This document shows, in pieces, positions 1-8,729 of a stretch of DNA of 64,000 nt (positions within the stretch are counted from its first letter, which is position 1; every line of letters starts with the position of its first letter). The position numbers were made by a program, and so were the translations under genes. A model generated the notes under the pieces. The model saw only the letters and a list, made by a program, of their open reading frames with translations, had not been told where the DNA came from and searched no databases. The stretch is from NCBI RefSeq assembly GCF_014077505.1, contig NZ_JACGWA010000010.1, forward strand, positions 1 to 64,000. Reading direction: 5' to 3'. This stretch comes from Colwellia sp. BRX10-3 (GTDB taxonomy: Bacteria; Pseudomonadota; Gammaproteobacteria; Enterobacterales; Alteromonadaceae).

Positions 1-349
1 GGGTTTGGGTTTGGGTAAAATAAATTATCAGTCTGCTTTATACAAAAAAATTTGAGTTTATTGGAGTTTTTATAGTTAACTGATTATTTAACTAGATCAC
101 TGCTGAGGATATAGGGCAACTAAAATGACTATAACTACCCCGGTTATTATGGAATATCTCAACCAAGTAAAGGGCTAAAAACAAACAAACCAATCGTAAA
201 CTGGATTACTGAAAACCACTATATTATTATCAGTGAACATGTAAAAGCCTACTTCTACCGTGCTTTAACTTTATGAAGTGATGCTCGAGATTGAGAAAGG
301 CTTAATTACCCTAATTTATCGCTAGTTTTAACTATTCAGGAAATTACTT
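1..349. other. AT-rich non-coding stretch at window edge
   Basis: No convincing gene is seen here. The first 15 bases are GGGTTTGGGTTTGGG, a short G-tract repeat that may continue outside the window. A 17-codon reading frame at 125–178 has no homology I recognise and is followed by stops in all frames. The last bases (AGGA at 338–341) form the ribosome binding site of the next gene. Confidence 0.5.
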
Positions 350-1579
350 TTGACGCTAAATCGAAAAAAGTCTCGCATTATAATTATTGGTGCTAATTTT
401 GCTGGGCTAAGTGCCGCTAGCAAGCTGAGTAAGTGTCATGAAGTAATAGTGATTGACAGTAAGCAAGAATTTCAATGGACACCTAATATCCATGAAATTC
501 TGTCAGATGTTAAAAAAGAAACTAGCCTTAGCTTAAATCTAGAAACCATCATCTCAAGATTAGGGCATTGCTTTATTAACCAAACAGTTTGTAGTATTGA
601 CGGTGCTTTACAAACAGTTACTCTAGATGACAAGCAAACACTAAATTACGATGTTTTGTTGATTGCATCTGGACATACACGAGCAAACTACGACATTAAA
701 GGCGCGAATAAATATGCGTATGGATTTCGTACTGCTGAAGACGTAATACAAATACATAATGATATTGAGGCCTTACTTAGTAACAATAAACAACCCGTTA
801 ATATCAATATTATTGGTGGAGGCTTCACCGGCGTAGAAGTTTTGGGCGAATTATTACGCAAATACGCAACAAATACTCAATTACACTTTAACGTGATAGA
901 CAGTGCATCAAGATTAGTACCAGCCCTGCCAGAAAAATTATCGGATGACATTTTAAGTCAATGCAAACTCTATCAAGTTAACTTTTACTTTAAGCAAAAA
1001 ATTACTGAAATAAAAAAATCTAGCATTCATTTCACCGATAAAAAATCAATCAATTCAGACTTAACAATTTGGTCTGCTGGCACTAAGCTGCCTGATTACC
1101 TTGGCTGTATCAATACTAAAGCCAATACTAATGGCCTAGTTGTTAATACCTATTTACAGACCGAAAATTTTGATAATATTTTTGTTGTTGGTGATTCTGC
1201 AACACTAGCACAACCTTCAGCCAAACAAGCTAGTATAGCCTTAGATACAGGGCTTCATGCGGCAATTAACATTAACCGCTTTTGCTTCGAAAAAACCTTA
1301 AAACCATTTAAGATGCGCTCAAAACCTGTATTGCTTTCGCTAGGTGACATCAACACTTACTTTATCCAAGGCAACTTGATTTTAGCTAGCCCAGTCTTAG
1401 CCGCAGCTAAAGAAGCTGTATATCAACTTTATATGGCACGCCTATCAACACTACTTCCGTTAGAGCAGAGCGTTTTAGGTATAGCGGGTAGAATCACTCT
1501 ATCGACAGATAAGCTATTAATGGCCGAAATTTTAAAGTTAAGACCCAGAGTACTATTTGGCCGTAGTAAGGTTTTATAA
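350..1579 (+). CDS. NAD(P)/FAD-dependent oxidoreductase, NDH-2-like
   Basis: Flavoprotein of the pyridine nucleotide-disulfide oxidoreductase fold, closest in layout to type II NADH dehydrogenases, which oxidise NADH and reduce quinone at the inner membrane face. An N-terminal FAD-binding Rossmann motif (IIIGANFAGL, residues 11–20), a second NAD-binding glycine motif (IIGGGFTGVE, near residue 154) and the FAD-closing VVGDSA motif near residue 278 are all present. At 409 residues the length suits the family. The start is TTG at 350, nine bases after AGGA, and no in-frame ATG lies nearby. It stands alone, 154 bp before the HMG-CoA reductase gene. The electron acceptor cannot be told from sequence; a rubredoxin/ferredoxin reductase-like role is possible. 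Confidence 0.75.
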   Translation: MTLNRKKSRIIIIGANFAGLSAASKLSKCHEVIVIDSKQEFQWTPNIHEILSDVKKETSLSLNLETIISRLGHCFINQTVCSIDGALQTVTLDDKQTLNYDVLLIASGHTRANYDIKGANKYAYGFRTAEDVIQIHNDIEALLSNNKQPVNINIIGGGFTGVEVLGELLRKYATNTQLHFNVIDSASRLVPALPEKLSDDILSQCKLYQVNFYFKQKITEIKKSSIHFTDKKSINSDLTIWSAGTKLPDYLGCINTKANTNGLVVNTYLQTENFDNIFVVGDSATLAQPSAKQASIALDTGLHAAININRFCFEKTLKPFKMRSKPVLLSLGDINTYFIQGNLILASPVLAAAKEAVYQLYMARLSTLLPLEQSVLGIAGRITLSTDKLLMAEILKLRPRVLFGRSKVL

Positions 1580-1733
1580 CAATGATCCTATTATAGTTAT
1601 TGGTTATTAGTTATTAGTTATTTAAATTGTTATTTTGATTGTTTTATCTACCGTTCCATGTATATATTAATACCTTAATCATTCAGTTATCTTTCCCTTC
1701 GGGGTTAAAATAAAACCATAAAGGATCAATGAA

Positions 1734-2906
1734 ATGAGCGATGATATGCGCATTCCACGCAACGCAGAAAACGACCACACCGATGAAATGGCCAAAATAC
1801 GTAGGGATTTTATAAAAGAAAAAACCGGCGCAGACTTGGTACATACTGGACAATACAGCATTGATACAAGCGTACTTCCCGGAAATGTAGAAAATTTTAT
1901 CGGTATTGTACAAATGCCTGTAGGCGTTGCAGGGCCTGTTCATGTCAACGGGGAACATGCCAATGGACATTTTTATGTTCCTATGGCAACAACCGAAGGC
2001 ACGCTAGTCGCCAGTTATAGCCGTGGTATGCGAGTAATAAACGAATGTGGTGGTGTTAAAACAACTGTTGTGGAAGGCTGGATGCAACGTGCCCCTGCCT
2101 TTATTTTTGAGGATGCCCGACAAGCCCGTGATTTTGGTGTATGGATAAATGAGAATTTTGATGAAATAAAAGCAGTCTCAGAAACTACCACTAGAATAGG
2201 CAAATTGGAGCACATCCAACAATGGTCTGTATCCAAAACCAAGTACCTGCGTTTTAACTATACAACGGGTGATGCATCTGGTCAAAACATGGTTGGTAAA
2301 GCCACTTTAGTTGCCTGTGAATGGATCAAAGCAAACTCACCTATTCCATGTCGTTACATGTTGTCTGGTAATATGGATACTGACAAGAAGCACTCTCATT
2401 TAAACATGTTACATTCTCGTGGTAAGCGCGTAATTGCTGAAATTGTGTTGAAAAAAGAAGTGTTGGCAAAAGTAATGAAAGTTGACACCAAGATGCTTGC
2501 TGGTGCAACAACGTTGGCCAATGTAGGTGCTGCAATGGCTGGCGCGGCTTATAACGGCCCACATTCTGCTAACGGAATTGCCTCTGTGTATATTGCAACC
2601 GGGCAAGATGAAGCCAATGTTGTGGAGTCTCATGCTGGTATACTTTCACATGAGCTGCTAGATAACGGTGATTTATATATGTCTGTTACCCTGCCATCTT
2701 TAATTGTGGCCACTTTTGGTGGTGGTACTGGTTTACCTACACAAAATGAATGTTTGCAAATGATGGGATGTGTAGGCGCAGGAAAAGCGAATAAATTTGC
2801 TGAAATTGTTGCTGCCACAGTATTAGCCGGAGATATTTCATTAGGTTGTGCAGTTATCGCCGGACATTGGGTCAGCAGTCATGACCAAATGGGTCGAAAT
2901 CGCTAA
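1734..2906 (+). CDS. hydroxymethylglutaryl-CoA reductase, class I-type catalytic domain
   Basis: Reduces HMG-CoA to mevalonate with NAD(P)H. All catalytic landmarks are visible: ENFIG at 53–57 followed by PVGVAGP at 62–68, the catalytic Glu in ATTEG (E88), TGDASGQN at 178–185, Lys of the DKK motif (K218), Asp of GQDEA (D292) and the C-terminal His in SSHDQ (H383). These align with human E559, K691, D767 and H866. The 390-residue soluble form lacks the eukaryotic membrane anchor. AAGGA lies 8 bases before the ATG at 1734; an ATG at 1729 hits a stop at once. No other mevalonate-pathway gene is in the window. Gammaproteobacteria normally make isoprenoids by the MEP route, so its purpose here is open. 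Confidence 0.9.
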   Translation: MSDDMRIPRNAENDHTDEMAKIRRDFIKEKTGADLVHTGQYSIDTSVLPGNVENFIGIVQMPVGVAGPVHVNGEHANGHFYVPMATTEGTLVASYSRGMRVINECGGVKTTVVEGWMQRAPAFIFEDARQARDFGVWINENFDEIKAVSETTTRIGKLEHIQQWSVSKTKYLRFNYTTGDASGQNMVGKATLVACEWIKANSPIPCRYMLSGNMDTDKKHSHLNMLHSRGKRVIAEIVLKKEVLAKVMKVDTKMLAGATTLANVGAAMAGAAYNGPHSANGIASVYIATGQDEANVVESHAGILSHELLDNGDLYMSVTLPSLIVATFGGGTGLPTQNECLQMMGCVGAGKANKFAEIVAATVLAGDISLGCAVIAGHWVSSHDQMGRNR

Positions 2907-2920
2907 AAAAAACCACACTA

Positions 2921-2947
2921 AAAGCCCGGTATTTACCGGGCTTTTTT
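2921..2947 (+). terminator. Rho-independent terminator after HMG-CoA reductase
   Basis: An AGCCCGGT/ACCGGGCT stem with a four-base loop is followed by six T residues, 15 bases after the stop codon. Confidence 0.9.
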
Positions 2948-2970
2948 GTATTTTAATAAATAGATTGATT

Positions 2971-2988
2971 AGTATGCGATTTCTAATT
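2971..2988 (+). promoter_or_regulatory. copy 1 of shared dyad TTAGTATGCGATTTCTAA
   Basis: This 18-bp imperfect inverted repeat (TTAG...CTAA arms) also occurs in the leaders of two phasin genes, at 8712–8729 and, on the other strand, at about 16931–16948. Here it follows the HMG-CoA reductase terminator and precedes the gene at 3272 by about 280 bp. It is probably an operator or RNA element; no binding protein is known to me. Confidence 0.4.
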
Positions 2989-3006
2989 TTACTGCGTATT
3001 CTCTAA

Positions 3007-3212
3007 GGTATTAATACCAATTAAGTGTTCTGTTTTTCATGAAAAACAATGGATAAATACAAGGCATAAAATTTAGTAAGTAGTTATTCTATTTGTATAT
3101 TTTAAAACACTGTAGTTTTTCATTTTAACCATTAAAAATGAGCAGATAATTAATTAACTTGTTATAAATCATGCTCTGCGAACTAATAGCCTAATTTGAC
3201 TTGGTATTAATA
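3007..3212. repeat. MITE-like element with GGTATTAATACC ends
   Basis: About 206 bp between two inverted copies of a terminal sequence. The left end is GGTATTAATACCAA at 3007–3020, itself a 12-bp palindrome. The right end reads TTGGTATTAATA at 3201–3212. The interior is AT-rich and non-coding, with a TTTTTCATGAAAAA palindrome near 3034. Similar palindrome-ended AT-rich elements are frequent in Alteromonadales genomes. The exact borders and any target duplication are not established. Confidence 0.45.
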
Positions 3213-3271
3213 AACACCTTTGTCAAAATGGTATAGATAAATTAACTGATAGAATAATATTTGCATAACCT

Positions 3272-3991
3272 ATGTCTAATACGCTAGAAAAAATAATACA
3301 ACACCTGCAAGAAACCGAACGAATGAACCTGTTGATTGCTCAGCATGATTTGACTGAATCTATTAAAAAATTGCAGACCTGGCAGACCAAACGATTATTA
3401 ATTACCCATGACGATTTATGGCAGTCTAAGCGATTTAAACCTGCTATGCAGTTTTTTGTCGATGAACTATATGGTCCCAAAGATTTCAGTCAACGAGATA
3501 TCGAACTGGCGAGAGTGGTGCCAAAAATGGGAAAAATATTGCCCATTAAAGGATTAATATCATTGGAGGCTGCACTTAGGCTCAATTGCCTTTCTCTAGA
3601 GCTCGATATTGCATTAGTTCAAGAGTTAGGTAGTGAAGAGATAAGTCGAAGCAGTTATTTCGATTGTTATCGTCAATCAGATAACAAGCCAAAACGCGAG
3701 GAGCAAATACAGTTGCTTGAAAATCTCGGTTTAGACCTGGCGCAAGTAGTTAAAATCACAGGTATTTCAGCTATTTTACTGTTATCTCGAAAGCCAGCAA
3801 AAATAGCGGGAGTAAAAAGTTTGCATGAATTTTTAGAAAAAGGATTTAAATCCTTTAAAAAACTCGGTGAAGTACACGATTTCATTGATCCTATTATTAA
3901 TAGAGAAAGAGAATTAATGCATTCATTGTATTCGGCGAAGGGGCCAAGTGAAAATCCGTTACCTGAGGTAGATAATCTAAGATTGAAATAG
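3272..3991 (+). CDS. FFLEELY-motif-like protein of unknown function
   Basis: A 239-residue soluble, mostly helical protein. It carries FFVDELYG at 61–68, followed by a segment rich in charged residues (DFSQRDIELARVVP), which resembles the poorly characterised marine gammaproteobacterial 'FFLEELY motif' family. No catalytic motif, signal peptide or membrane segment is visible. The tail is acidic and proline-containing. The Shine-Dalgarno sequence before the ATG is weak. The gene lies downstream of the HMG-CoA reductase gene but is separated from it by a terminator and a MITE-like repeat, so it is probably transcribed alone. Its function is unknown. Confidence 0.65.
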   Translation: MSNTLEKIIQHLQETERMNLLIAQHDLTESIKKLQTWQTKRLLITHDDLWQSKRFKPAMQFFVDELYGPKDFSQRDIELARVVPKMGKILPIKGLISLEAALRLNCLSLELDIALVQELGSEEISRSSYFDCYRQSDNKPKREEQIQLLENLGLDLAQVVKITGISAILLLSRKPAKIAGVKSLHEFLEKGFKSFKKLGEVHDFIDPIINRERELMHSLYSAKGPSENPLPEVDNLRLK

Positions 3992-4021
3992 GGTTAAATA
4001 ACGAGTGATTGAACAGGTACA

Positions 4022-4118
4022 GGTTAATTAATAACATTAACCATGGCTTGTACTTAACCCAGATGTATTGTATTGGCTTATTGCACACAAACACATATTG
4101 ACTGTCAATTAGTCAATA
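4022..4118. other. two inverted repeats in the 3992–4326 intergenic region
   Basis: This 335-bp gap has no gene. GGTTAAT at 4022–4028 pairs with ATTAACC at 4036–4042 and may form part of a terminator for the upstream gene, though no T run follows. TATTGACT at 4096–4103 pairs perfectly with AGTCAATA at 4111–4118 and looks like an operator, about 210 bp before the next start codon. The remainder is AT-rich with no further structure seen. Confidence 0.35.
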
Positions 4119-4326
4119 ATATTGCTTATTTCGCTCAATTGGAACGTCTAACCCAGTCAGACTATAATTAATTGCAACACAATACTTTTAGAACCTAATA
4201 GCAATTTTTACGTTATCAAGACATTTGAATTAATATAGACCAATCTAAAAGGCTTGGTAAAGACTGCAAAACTGATAAACTTAAGTTTAAATTTTCACTC
4301 TCCATTTTAATTAGGCTCCATCACTT

Positions 4327-5028
4327 ATGTCGATTTTAGAGAAAGTACAGCAATGGCTTGTGCCGAAACTGATAGCACTGAAACTCGTCAAACAAGTGAC
4401 ATTTTCATTTGCCGAGTTAACTGCCGACATGCAGATTTATTTGCCCTTTAATATAAAGTTTTCAGTGCCAAATGGTAACGGACTTGTGATTATTTCCCAC
4501 GTGCAGTTGACTGAAAATAAGAATGGTTTGGTTAAAGCAAAGTTAAAGGGGACACTAGATATTCAGTGCATGGGCGAGCACTTATATAGTTCGAGTATTC
4601 ACATTGAGCTATTGGGAAAACCAATATTTATAAAAGAAAAATCAGTGATTCGGGCCACTAATGTACAAATAGGACAAGTTGATTTAGCTGATGATAACTT
4701 AATGGTGGTGCACAACACTCGGAAAATAATCGCAAAATTAAGCAATAACATTCTGGGTCATATGTGGTCGTTAACCGTAGGAACAGCGTTAGGCTTTCTA
4801 GATAATGTTACCGACATGAAAGGCTATATTGCACTTTTTGTTAACAAAAGTAGTCATCGGATACTTGAATTACATCGCAAAGAAATAGAAAGTAACTTAA
4901 TTACAAGCTTCTCCAATGGCGATATTGAATACACCTTAAAAGAAACAGTATTCGACGAAAAGCTTTTCATTAAATATGGCAAAGATATAGTGGTTGAAAA
5001 TGAAGGGCTAACCTTTCGATTTTCTTGA
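4327..5028 (+). CDS. hypothetical protein
   Basis: A 233-residue protein with no signal peptide or transmembrane helix and no motif I recognise. The central part (about 35–140) alternates hydrophobic and polar residues in a beta-rich pattern, reminiscent of lipid-binding beta-sheet folds such as the YceB/DUF1439 group, but the similarity is only in style. A hydrophobic stretch near 150–165 (MWSLTVGTALGFL) could be a buried helix. It converges with the WS/DGAT gene at 5125, with 96 bp between stops. Its place among lipid-storage genes hints at a lipid link, nothing more. Confidence 0.5.
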   Translation: MSILEKVQQWLVPKLIALKLVKQVTFSFAELTADMQIYLPFNIKFSVPNGNGLVIISHVQLTENKNGLVKAKLKGTLDIQCMGEHLYSSSIHIELLGKPIFIKEKSVIRATNVQIGQVDLADDNLMVVHNTRKIIAKLSNNILGHMWSLTVGTALGFLDNVTDMKGYIALFVNKSSHRILELHRKEIESNLITSFSNGDIEYTLKETVFDEKLFIKYGKDIVVENEGLTFRFS

Positions 5029-5124
5029 TTATATAATCCCGTTTTCTACTAAACACTATGCACGCTTTAATTGTCATTAATCCAATGCATTTCAAACTTT
5101 AATGGTGTTTACTAGAATAATCGT

Positions 5125-6558
5125 TCACAGAATATCTTCTACAATTGTTAAATTTTCTTTACGTGGTTTTTCGCCCAAATCATCAATCGTAATATCAGGA
5201 TCATCAATTGATTTAACAAGTAGTTCAAATGCTTCTTTTATATACACGGTTAAAGGCTCTAGCGAGTTTACTTTGTTATTACAACACAACAGCCCAACTT
5301 CTACTTCGCCATTGTAACTTACTAAGGTTACATTTAAGCCACCGCCTGGTGCTAACGTTGACACCGGACATATAGAATTTAACTGAGAGTCTCCAAAGAA
5401 TAACGGTTCTTTGGGTCCGGGCACATTCGAGACTAATAAATTACCTAATGGTCTTAATTTTTCTGAAAGATTTACCATATCAACGAGTAAAGCGAATGTT
5501 TGATACATTATCGATATATGTGTATAAACCGCTGGTGAATAGACCTTAGCCTCTTGTTTTACCAGAAAGTTTGAGTTCACAACTTGGCGTAATCTTTTAT
5601 AAGGGTCTGAACGTCCATAGGCTAATTTAATCAGGGCTATTGCTATTTTATTACCTCCAGAGGTATCCCCAGGACGTCGTAAACTAACCGGCATTAGTGC
5701 CACTAGCGGTTGCTCAAAATCATCATGTCCATAATCTTTTAAGAATCGATGCGTGGCAATGTCGATGACCGTGAGCAAAAAGTCATTAACGGTGGTACGA
5801 GTAAGTTTACATGCCGTTACTATTTCATTTAAGGGCAGTTTAACTGACGAAAACACTCGCCCTTTGGTTACTTTGCCGGTTAAAACCGTGCGTTTACCAG
5901 AAAAAGGTACCGCATTGTCGGTGCGGCTTGGTGATATAGTTCTAACTAAGTTATTAAAGAACAATATCAATATATCTTTGAAATAAATCACCAGTCCCCA
6001 TAAATCCTTTAAAGGGGTTTTATAAGAAAATGGCACTGGCTTTCTTTTTTTCTCAATCGCCCAAAATGGCTTTATTTCACTACCAGGCGCAACAGAGAAG
6101 GATTTAATAATCCAACTTAACAATGTTACTCCATCGGCATAAACGTGATGTATTTTACTATAAATGCTAAAACTTCGGCTTTTTTTACAATAAATAAGAT
6201 GGCATTGCCAAAGAGGTTTTGACTTATCTAGGCGCTCTTCATGTAGCTTAACAACCAAAGTGTTTAATTCAATAATGTCATCAACATTTTCCACTTCATG
6301 TATCTTAATATGATAATCACAATCAAAGGTTTTTTGTTCTTGGAACCAAAACGGAATTTTAAAATAGGAAACAACAGTTTGGTTGAATGGGGCCTCTGCT
6401 TTATTAAATGTACGCAGTGTTTCATATAACTCCAGTACGTAATGATAGTCTTTGCCTTCAGGTATAGTAAATTTTAACAAACCGGCGACATGTTTAGGAC
6501 TATTATCTGACTCTGTAAAATAAAACGCCCTATCCATCAGCTTCATGCCTGAACTCAT
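5125..6558 (-). CDS. wax ester synthase/diacylglycerol acyltransferase (WS/DGAT), paralogue 1
   Basis: Bifunctional acyl-CoA O-acyltransferase that esterifies fatty alcohols or diacylglycerol to form wax ester or TAG on the cytoplasmic membrane. The condensation-domain-like active-site motif HHxxxDG appears as HHVYADG at 137–143, preceded by the conserved PLW at 115–117; an NVPGP motif lies in the C-terminal half. At 477 residues it has the usual length. Its N-terminus (TESDNSPKHVAGL) marks it as the same subfamily as the copy at 24627 and distinct from the one at 12539. Its start codon overlaps the stop of the TetR gene by ATGA, so the two are translationally coupled and the TetR protein probably controls this enzyme. 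Confidence 0.9.
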   Translation of the reverse strand: MSSGMKLMDRAFYFTESDNSPKHVAGLLKFTIPEGKDYHYVLELYETLRTFNKAEAPFNQTVVSYFKIPFWFQEQKTFDCDYHIKIHEVENVDDIIELNTLVVKLHEERLDKSKPLWQCHLIYCKKSRSFSIYSKIHHVYADGVTLLSWIIKSFSVAPGSEIKPFWAIEKKRKPVPFSYKTPLKDLWGLVIYFKDILILFFNNLVRTISPSRTDNAVPFSGKRTVLTGKVTKGRVFSSVKLPLNEIVTACKLTRTTVNDFLLTVIDIATHRFLKDYGHDDFEQPLVALMPVSLRRPGDTSGGNKIAIALIKLAYGRSDPYKRLRQVVNSNFLVKQEAKVYSPAVYTHISIMYQTFALLVDMVNLSEKLRPLGNLLVSNVPGPKEPLFFGDSQLNSICPVSTLAPGGGLNVTLVSYNGEVEVGLLCCNNKVNSLEPLTVYIKEAFELLVKSIDDPDITIDDLGEKPRKENLTIVEDIL

Positions 6559-7187
6559 ACTGTTTCCTTTCTAATTAATGTCTTATTCAAAATGGCCAAT
6601 TTTATTTTGGCAGCTTCACCATGCTCTTGGTAATAAGGTTGTAAACTAAAATAGATAGTCATTAACGTGCGATACACTATGTCAGGATTACTTAATGAAT
6701 CTCCTTGCATTTGATAATAATTCAAGCTTTGGAACAAGGTTAAGCTAATAATGTCGAGTAACAGGTCAATATCGGCAGTAGTTCCGGCAAGGGTGCCATC
6801 TTGTTGTTGCCCTGATAATGATTTACGTAAATACTGCCGTTGAAACTGTGCCAGTCTTTGCAATTTATTGTTAATTGCAGGGTATTGTGTTGAAAGTTCG
6901 GCAATATTTTGAAAAAGAAATCTAAATAAATGCATTGTTTCTAAACAATAAAATAGATACTTATAAAAATCTTCGTTCTGGGACGAGGATTGAGGAATCG
7001 CGTTCATTTTGATGACGTAGCTATCGACTAAGGCATTGACAATTTCATCTTTACCTTTGTAATGATAATAGAGATTACCGGGACTAATATCTAACTCATT
7101 AGCTATATCTACACTAGTTATATTACGTTCACCTTCGCTATTAAATAAATCGAGGCTGATTAACAATATTTTTTCGGCGGTCTTCAA
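6555..7187 (-). CDS. TetR/AcrR-family transcriptional regulator
   Basis: A 210-residue regulator with a classic N-terminal TetR helix-turn-helix: TSVDIANELDISPGNLYYHYKGKDE spans about residues 24–48, including the SPGNLYYHYKGKDE recognition-helix signature. The C-terminal ligand domain is divergent. It is first in a two-gene unit with WS/DGAT paralogue 1 (four-base ATGA overlap). TetR proteins in such settings usually sense acyl-CoAs or fatty acids; that is inference here. No clear palindromic operator stands out in the 127 bp upstream. Confidence 0.85.
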   Translation of the reverse strand: MKTAEKILLISLDLFNSEGERNITSVDIANELDISPGNLYYHYKGKDEIVNALVDSYVIKMNAIPQSSSQNEDFYKYLFYCLETMHLFRFLFQNIAELSTQYPAINNKLQRLAQFQRQYLRKSLSGQQQDGTLAGTTADIDLLLDIISLTLFQSLNYYQMQGDSLSNPDIVYRTLMTIYFSLQPYYQEHGEAAKIKLAILNKTLIRKETV

Positions 7188-7314
7188 CGTGAAAGGCTCC
7201 AGTATAACTGTAATTGTAATTGGTAAACTGTTGTAAAAACAATTTAAACATTTAAAATCAATCAGTTAAATCTAACCAATTGAGCTTATTCTCTATTACG
7301 CCAAATGTGCAGTG

Positions 7315-8553
7315 TTAAAAACCAATTGATGCGATCAGATCCGGTCGAAGTAGCACCAATTGCCCATAACCCGCTGCCATACCTAACAAAGCGCCTACCA
7401 ACATAAGTTTCCATTCATCAGCCTCGTAAGCTGGACGAATAATACCCTCAAATTCCTCAGGTGTAAGCGCATTCATTTTTTCAGTGAGTTCATGGCCTAA
7501 ATTAATAGCTTCTGTTGCGTATTCTGTAGCGTACGACATAATTTTATCCGCATCAGCAAATAACTGTTCAGCAATTTTCTCTTTCATCTCAAAATATTCT
7601 TCAGGGCCAAGATGAATTGAGGTGTAAGGTTGAAATAAACTCAGATGTTCGTCGATAGTTTTATCAACGTGAACCGATAATATTTCCATTAATTGATCAC
7701 TGCCTTTACCTTTTAAAATGGCATCAAACAATATTTCACTGTTCATCAACTTAGCTTCAATTATTTCGCAGTATACCGCCGCGGCTTCTTTTTGACGTCT
7801 CAAAAACAAACCTTGTAAGGTAAATGGGCCTATCTTTGTCGGGTGTTTAGGTTCAAATATCATATGAATTGCAATCCAATTGGTTGCATATCCAACAATG
7901 AGACCACCTAGTATTAATACCCACCAGGTTTCGTAAAAAAACCATGCGATCATGGTTGGAATACCTAATAGAAATCCAAAATATAGACCTGAACGTTCTA
8001 TAAAGGTAAATTCTTTTTCACCAACTTTCAAAAATATTTCATTGATAATTTCAGGATTTTCGACCATACGGTTAATAATTATTTCTCGTAAATCTACCAG
8101 TTCTCTTATGTTGTATTGAATGTCTTTAACCATGATGGGCACAACGGTTGGCAACGATGCATTTATTTTAGAGTATATAATGTGCTTAGCTGCACCAGGG
8201 AGCATTGACCATATAGCAGGAGAATTTTCTTTCATGGCGTCATTAATGATAACTCGTAACGACTGTTTTAAGCGGCGATGAATTTGTTTGGCAAGTTTGT
8301 CTGGGTCAATGCGTTTTACAATATCATCCAATGACATTAATTTACTCATGATTAAACTGACTTCAATTTCTGCCATTTCCTGAGCTTTACTGGGGATAAT
8401 ACCTTGCCAACCAAAAATTGGACGTATGCCAACAAACTTGATTGGATAAAACATCATTTTTACAGCAAGGAAATTTGTACCGTAACCAACAAATGCACTA
8501 ATAATTGGGATCATTAATAGATTCATATGTTGCTCAAAAAAAGATCCTAGCAT
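7315..8553 (-). CDS. DUF445 family membrane protein
   Basis: A 412-residue integral membrane protein of the DUF445 (YjiN/YheB-like) family. The N-terminal helix (about 12–35) contains the family signature GYGTNFLAVKMMFYP, and the motif recurs in the middle as GYATNWIAIHMIFEP after two hydrophobic helices near 190–225. A last hydrophobic segment (MLVGALLGMAAGYGQ) lies near the C-terminus, giving an internally duplicated layout. The function of the family is unknown. It is divergent from the phasin operon, with 244 bp between start codons. Confidence 0.85.
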   Translation of the reverse strand: MLGSFFEQHMNLLMIPIISAFVGYGTNFLAVKMMFYPIKFVGIRPIFGWQGIIPSKAQEMAEIEVSLIMSKLMSLDDIVKRIDPDKLAKQIHRRLKQSLRVIINDAMKENSPAIWSMLPGAAKHIIYSKINASLPTVVPIMVKDIQYNIRELVDLREIIINRMVENPEIINEIFLKVGEKEFTFIERSGLYFGFLLGIPTMIAWFFYETWWVLILGGLIVGYATNWIAIHMIFEPKHPTKIGPFTLQGLFLRRQKEAAAVYCEIIEAKLMNSEILFDAILKGKGSDQLMEILSVHVDKTIDEHLSLFQPYTSIHLGPEEYFEMKEKIAEQLFADADKIMSYATEYATEAINLGHELTEKMNALTPEEFEGIIRPAYEADEWKLMLVGALLGMAAGYGQLVLLRPDLIASIGF

Positions 8554-8630
8554 TGTGCTTCTCGTTTTATAAAAATTTAAATTACACCTTAAAATATATT
8601 AACTTAAGATAATATTCAATACTACATATA

Positions 8631-8661
8631 TTGATGCTATGCCATAGCATGTGAGTATAAT
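8631..8661 (+). promoter_or_regulatory. putative sigma-70 promoter of the phasin operon
   Basis: A perfect -10 box TATAAT at 8656–8661 is preceded by TTGATG at 8631–8636 (spacer 19, longer than ideal). Transcription would begin near 8667, exactly at the long hairpin, leaving a leader of about 130 nt before the phasin start. Confidence 0.5.
8634..8650. promoter_or_regulatory. 7-bp-arm palindrome between -35 and -10 of the phasin promoter
   Basis: ATGCTAT (8634–8640) and ATAGCAT (8644–8650) form a perfect inverted repeat with a GCC spacer. It sits just upstream of the TATAAT at 8656, a position suited to a repressor. Which protein binds, for example a PhaR-type or the nearby TetR regulator, is unknown. 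Confidence 0.4.
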
Positions 8662-8666
8662 GCTTG

Positions 8667-8713
8667 GCACAAAGAGATAAACTTTAATAAAGTTTATCTC
8701 TTTGTGCTTTTTT
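8667..8713 (+). other. perfect 20-bp hairpin plus T6 in the phasin leader
   Basis: Left arm 8667–8686 and right arm 8688–8707 are perfectly complementary around a single central base, followed by six T (8708–8713). It has the form of an intrinsic terminator, yet it lies between divergent genes where no coding transcript ends. It could be a 5′ mRNA-stabilising hairpin, an attenuator or the end of a small RNA. Confidence 0.7.
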
Positions 8714-8729
8714 AGTATGCGCTTTCTAA
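8712..8729 (+). promoter_or_regulatory. copy 2 of shared dyad TTAGTATGCGCTTTCTAA
   Basis: Same 18-bp element as at 2971 and 16931, here with a GCGC centre that improves its symmetry. It is immediately after the T run of the leader hairpin and about 70 bp before the phasin start codon, very similar to its position before the third phasin gene. Confidence 0.5.

Noticed and set aside
5045-5115. Long imperfect inverted repeat (CTACTAAACAC / GTGTTTACTAG) between convergent genes
   Set aside because: The loop is about 49 bases and no T run follows; it may be chance in AT-rich DNA, so I did not call a terminator.
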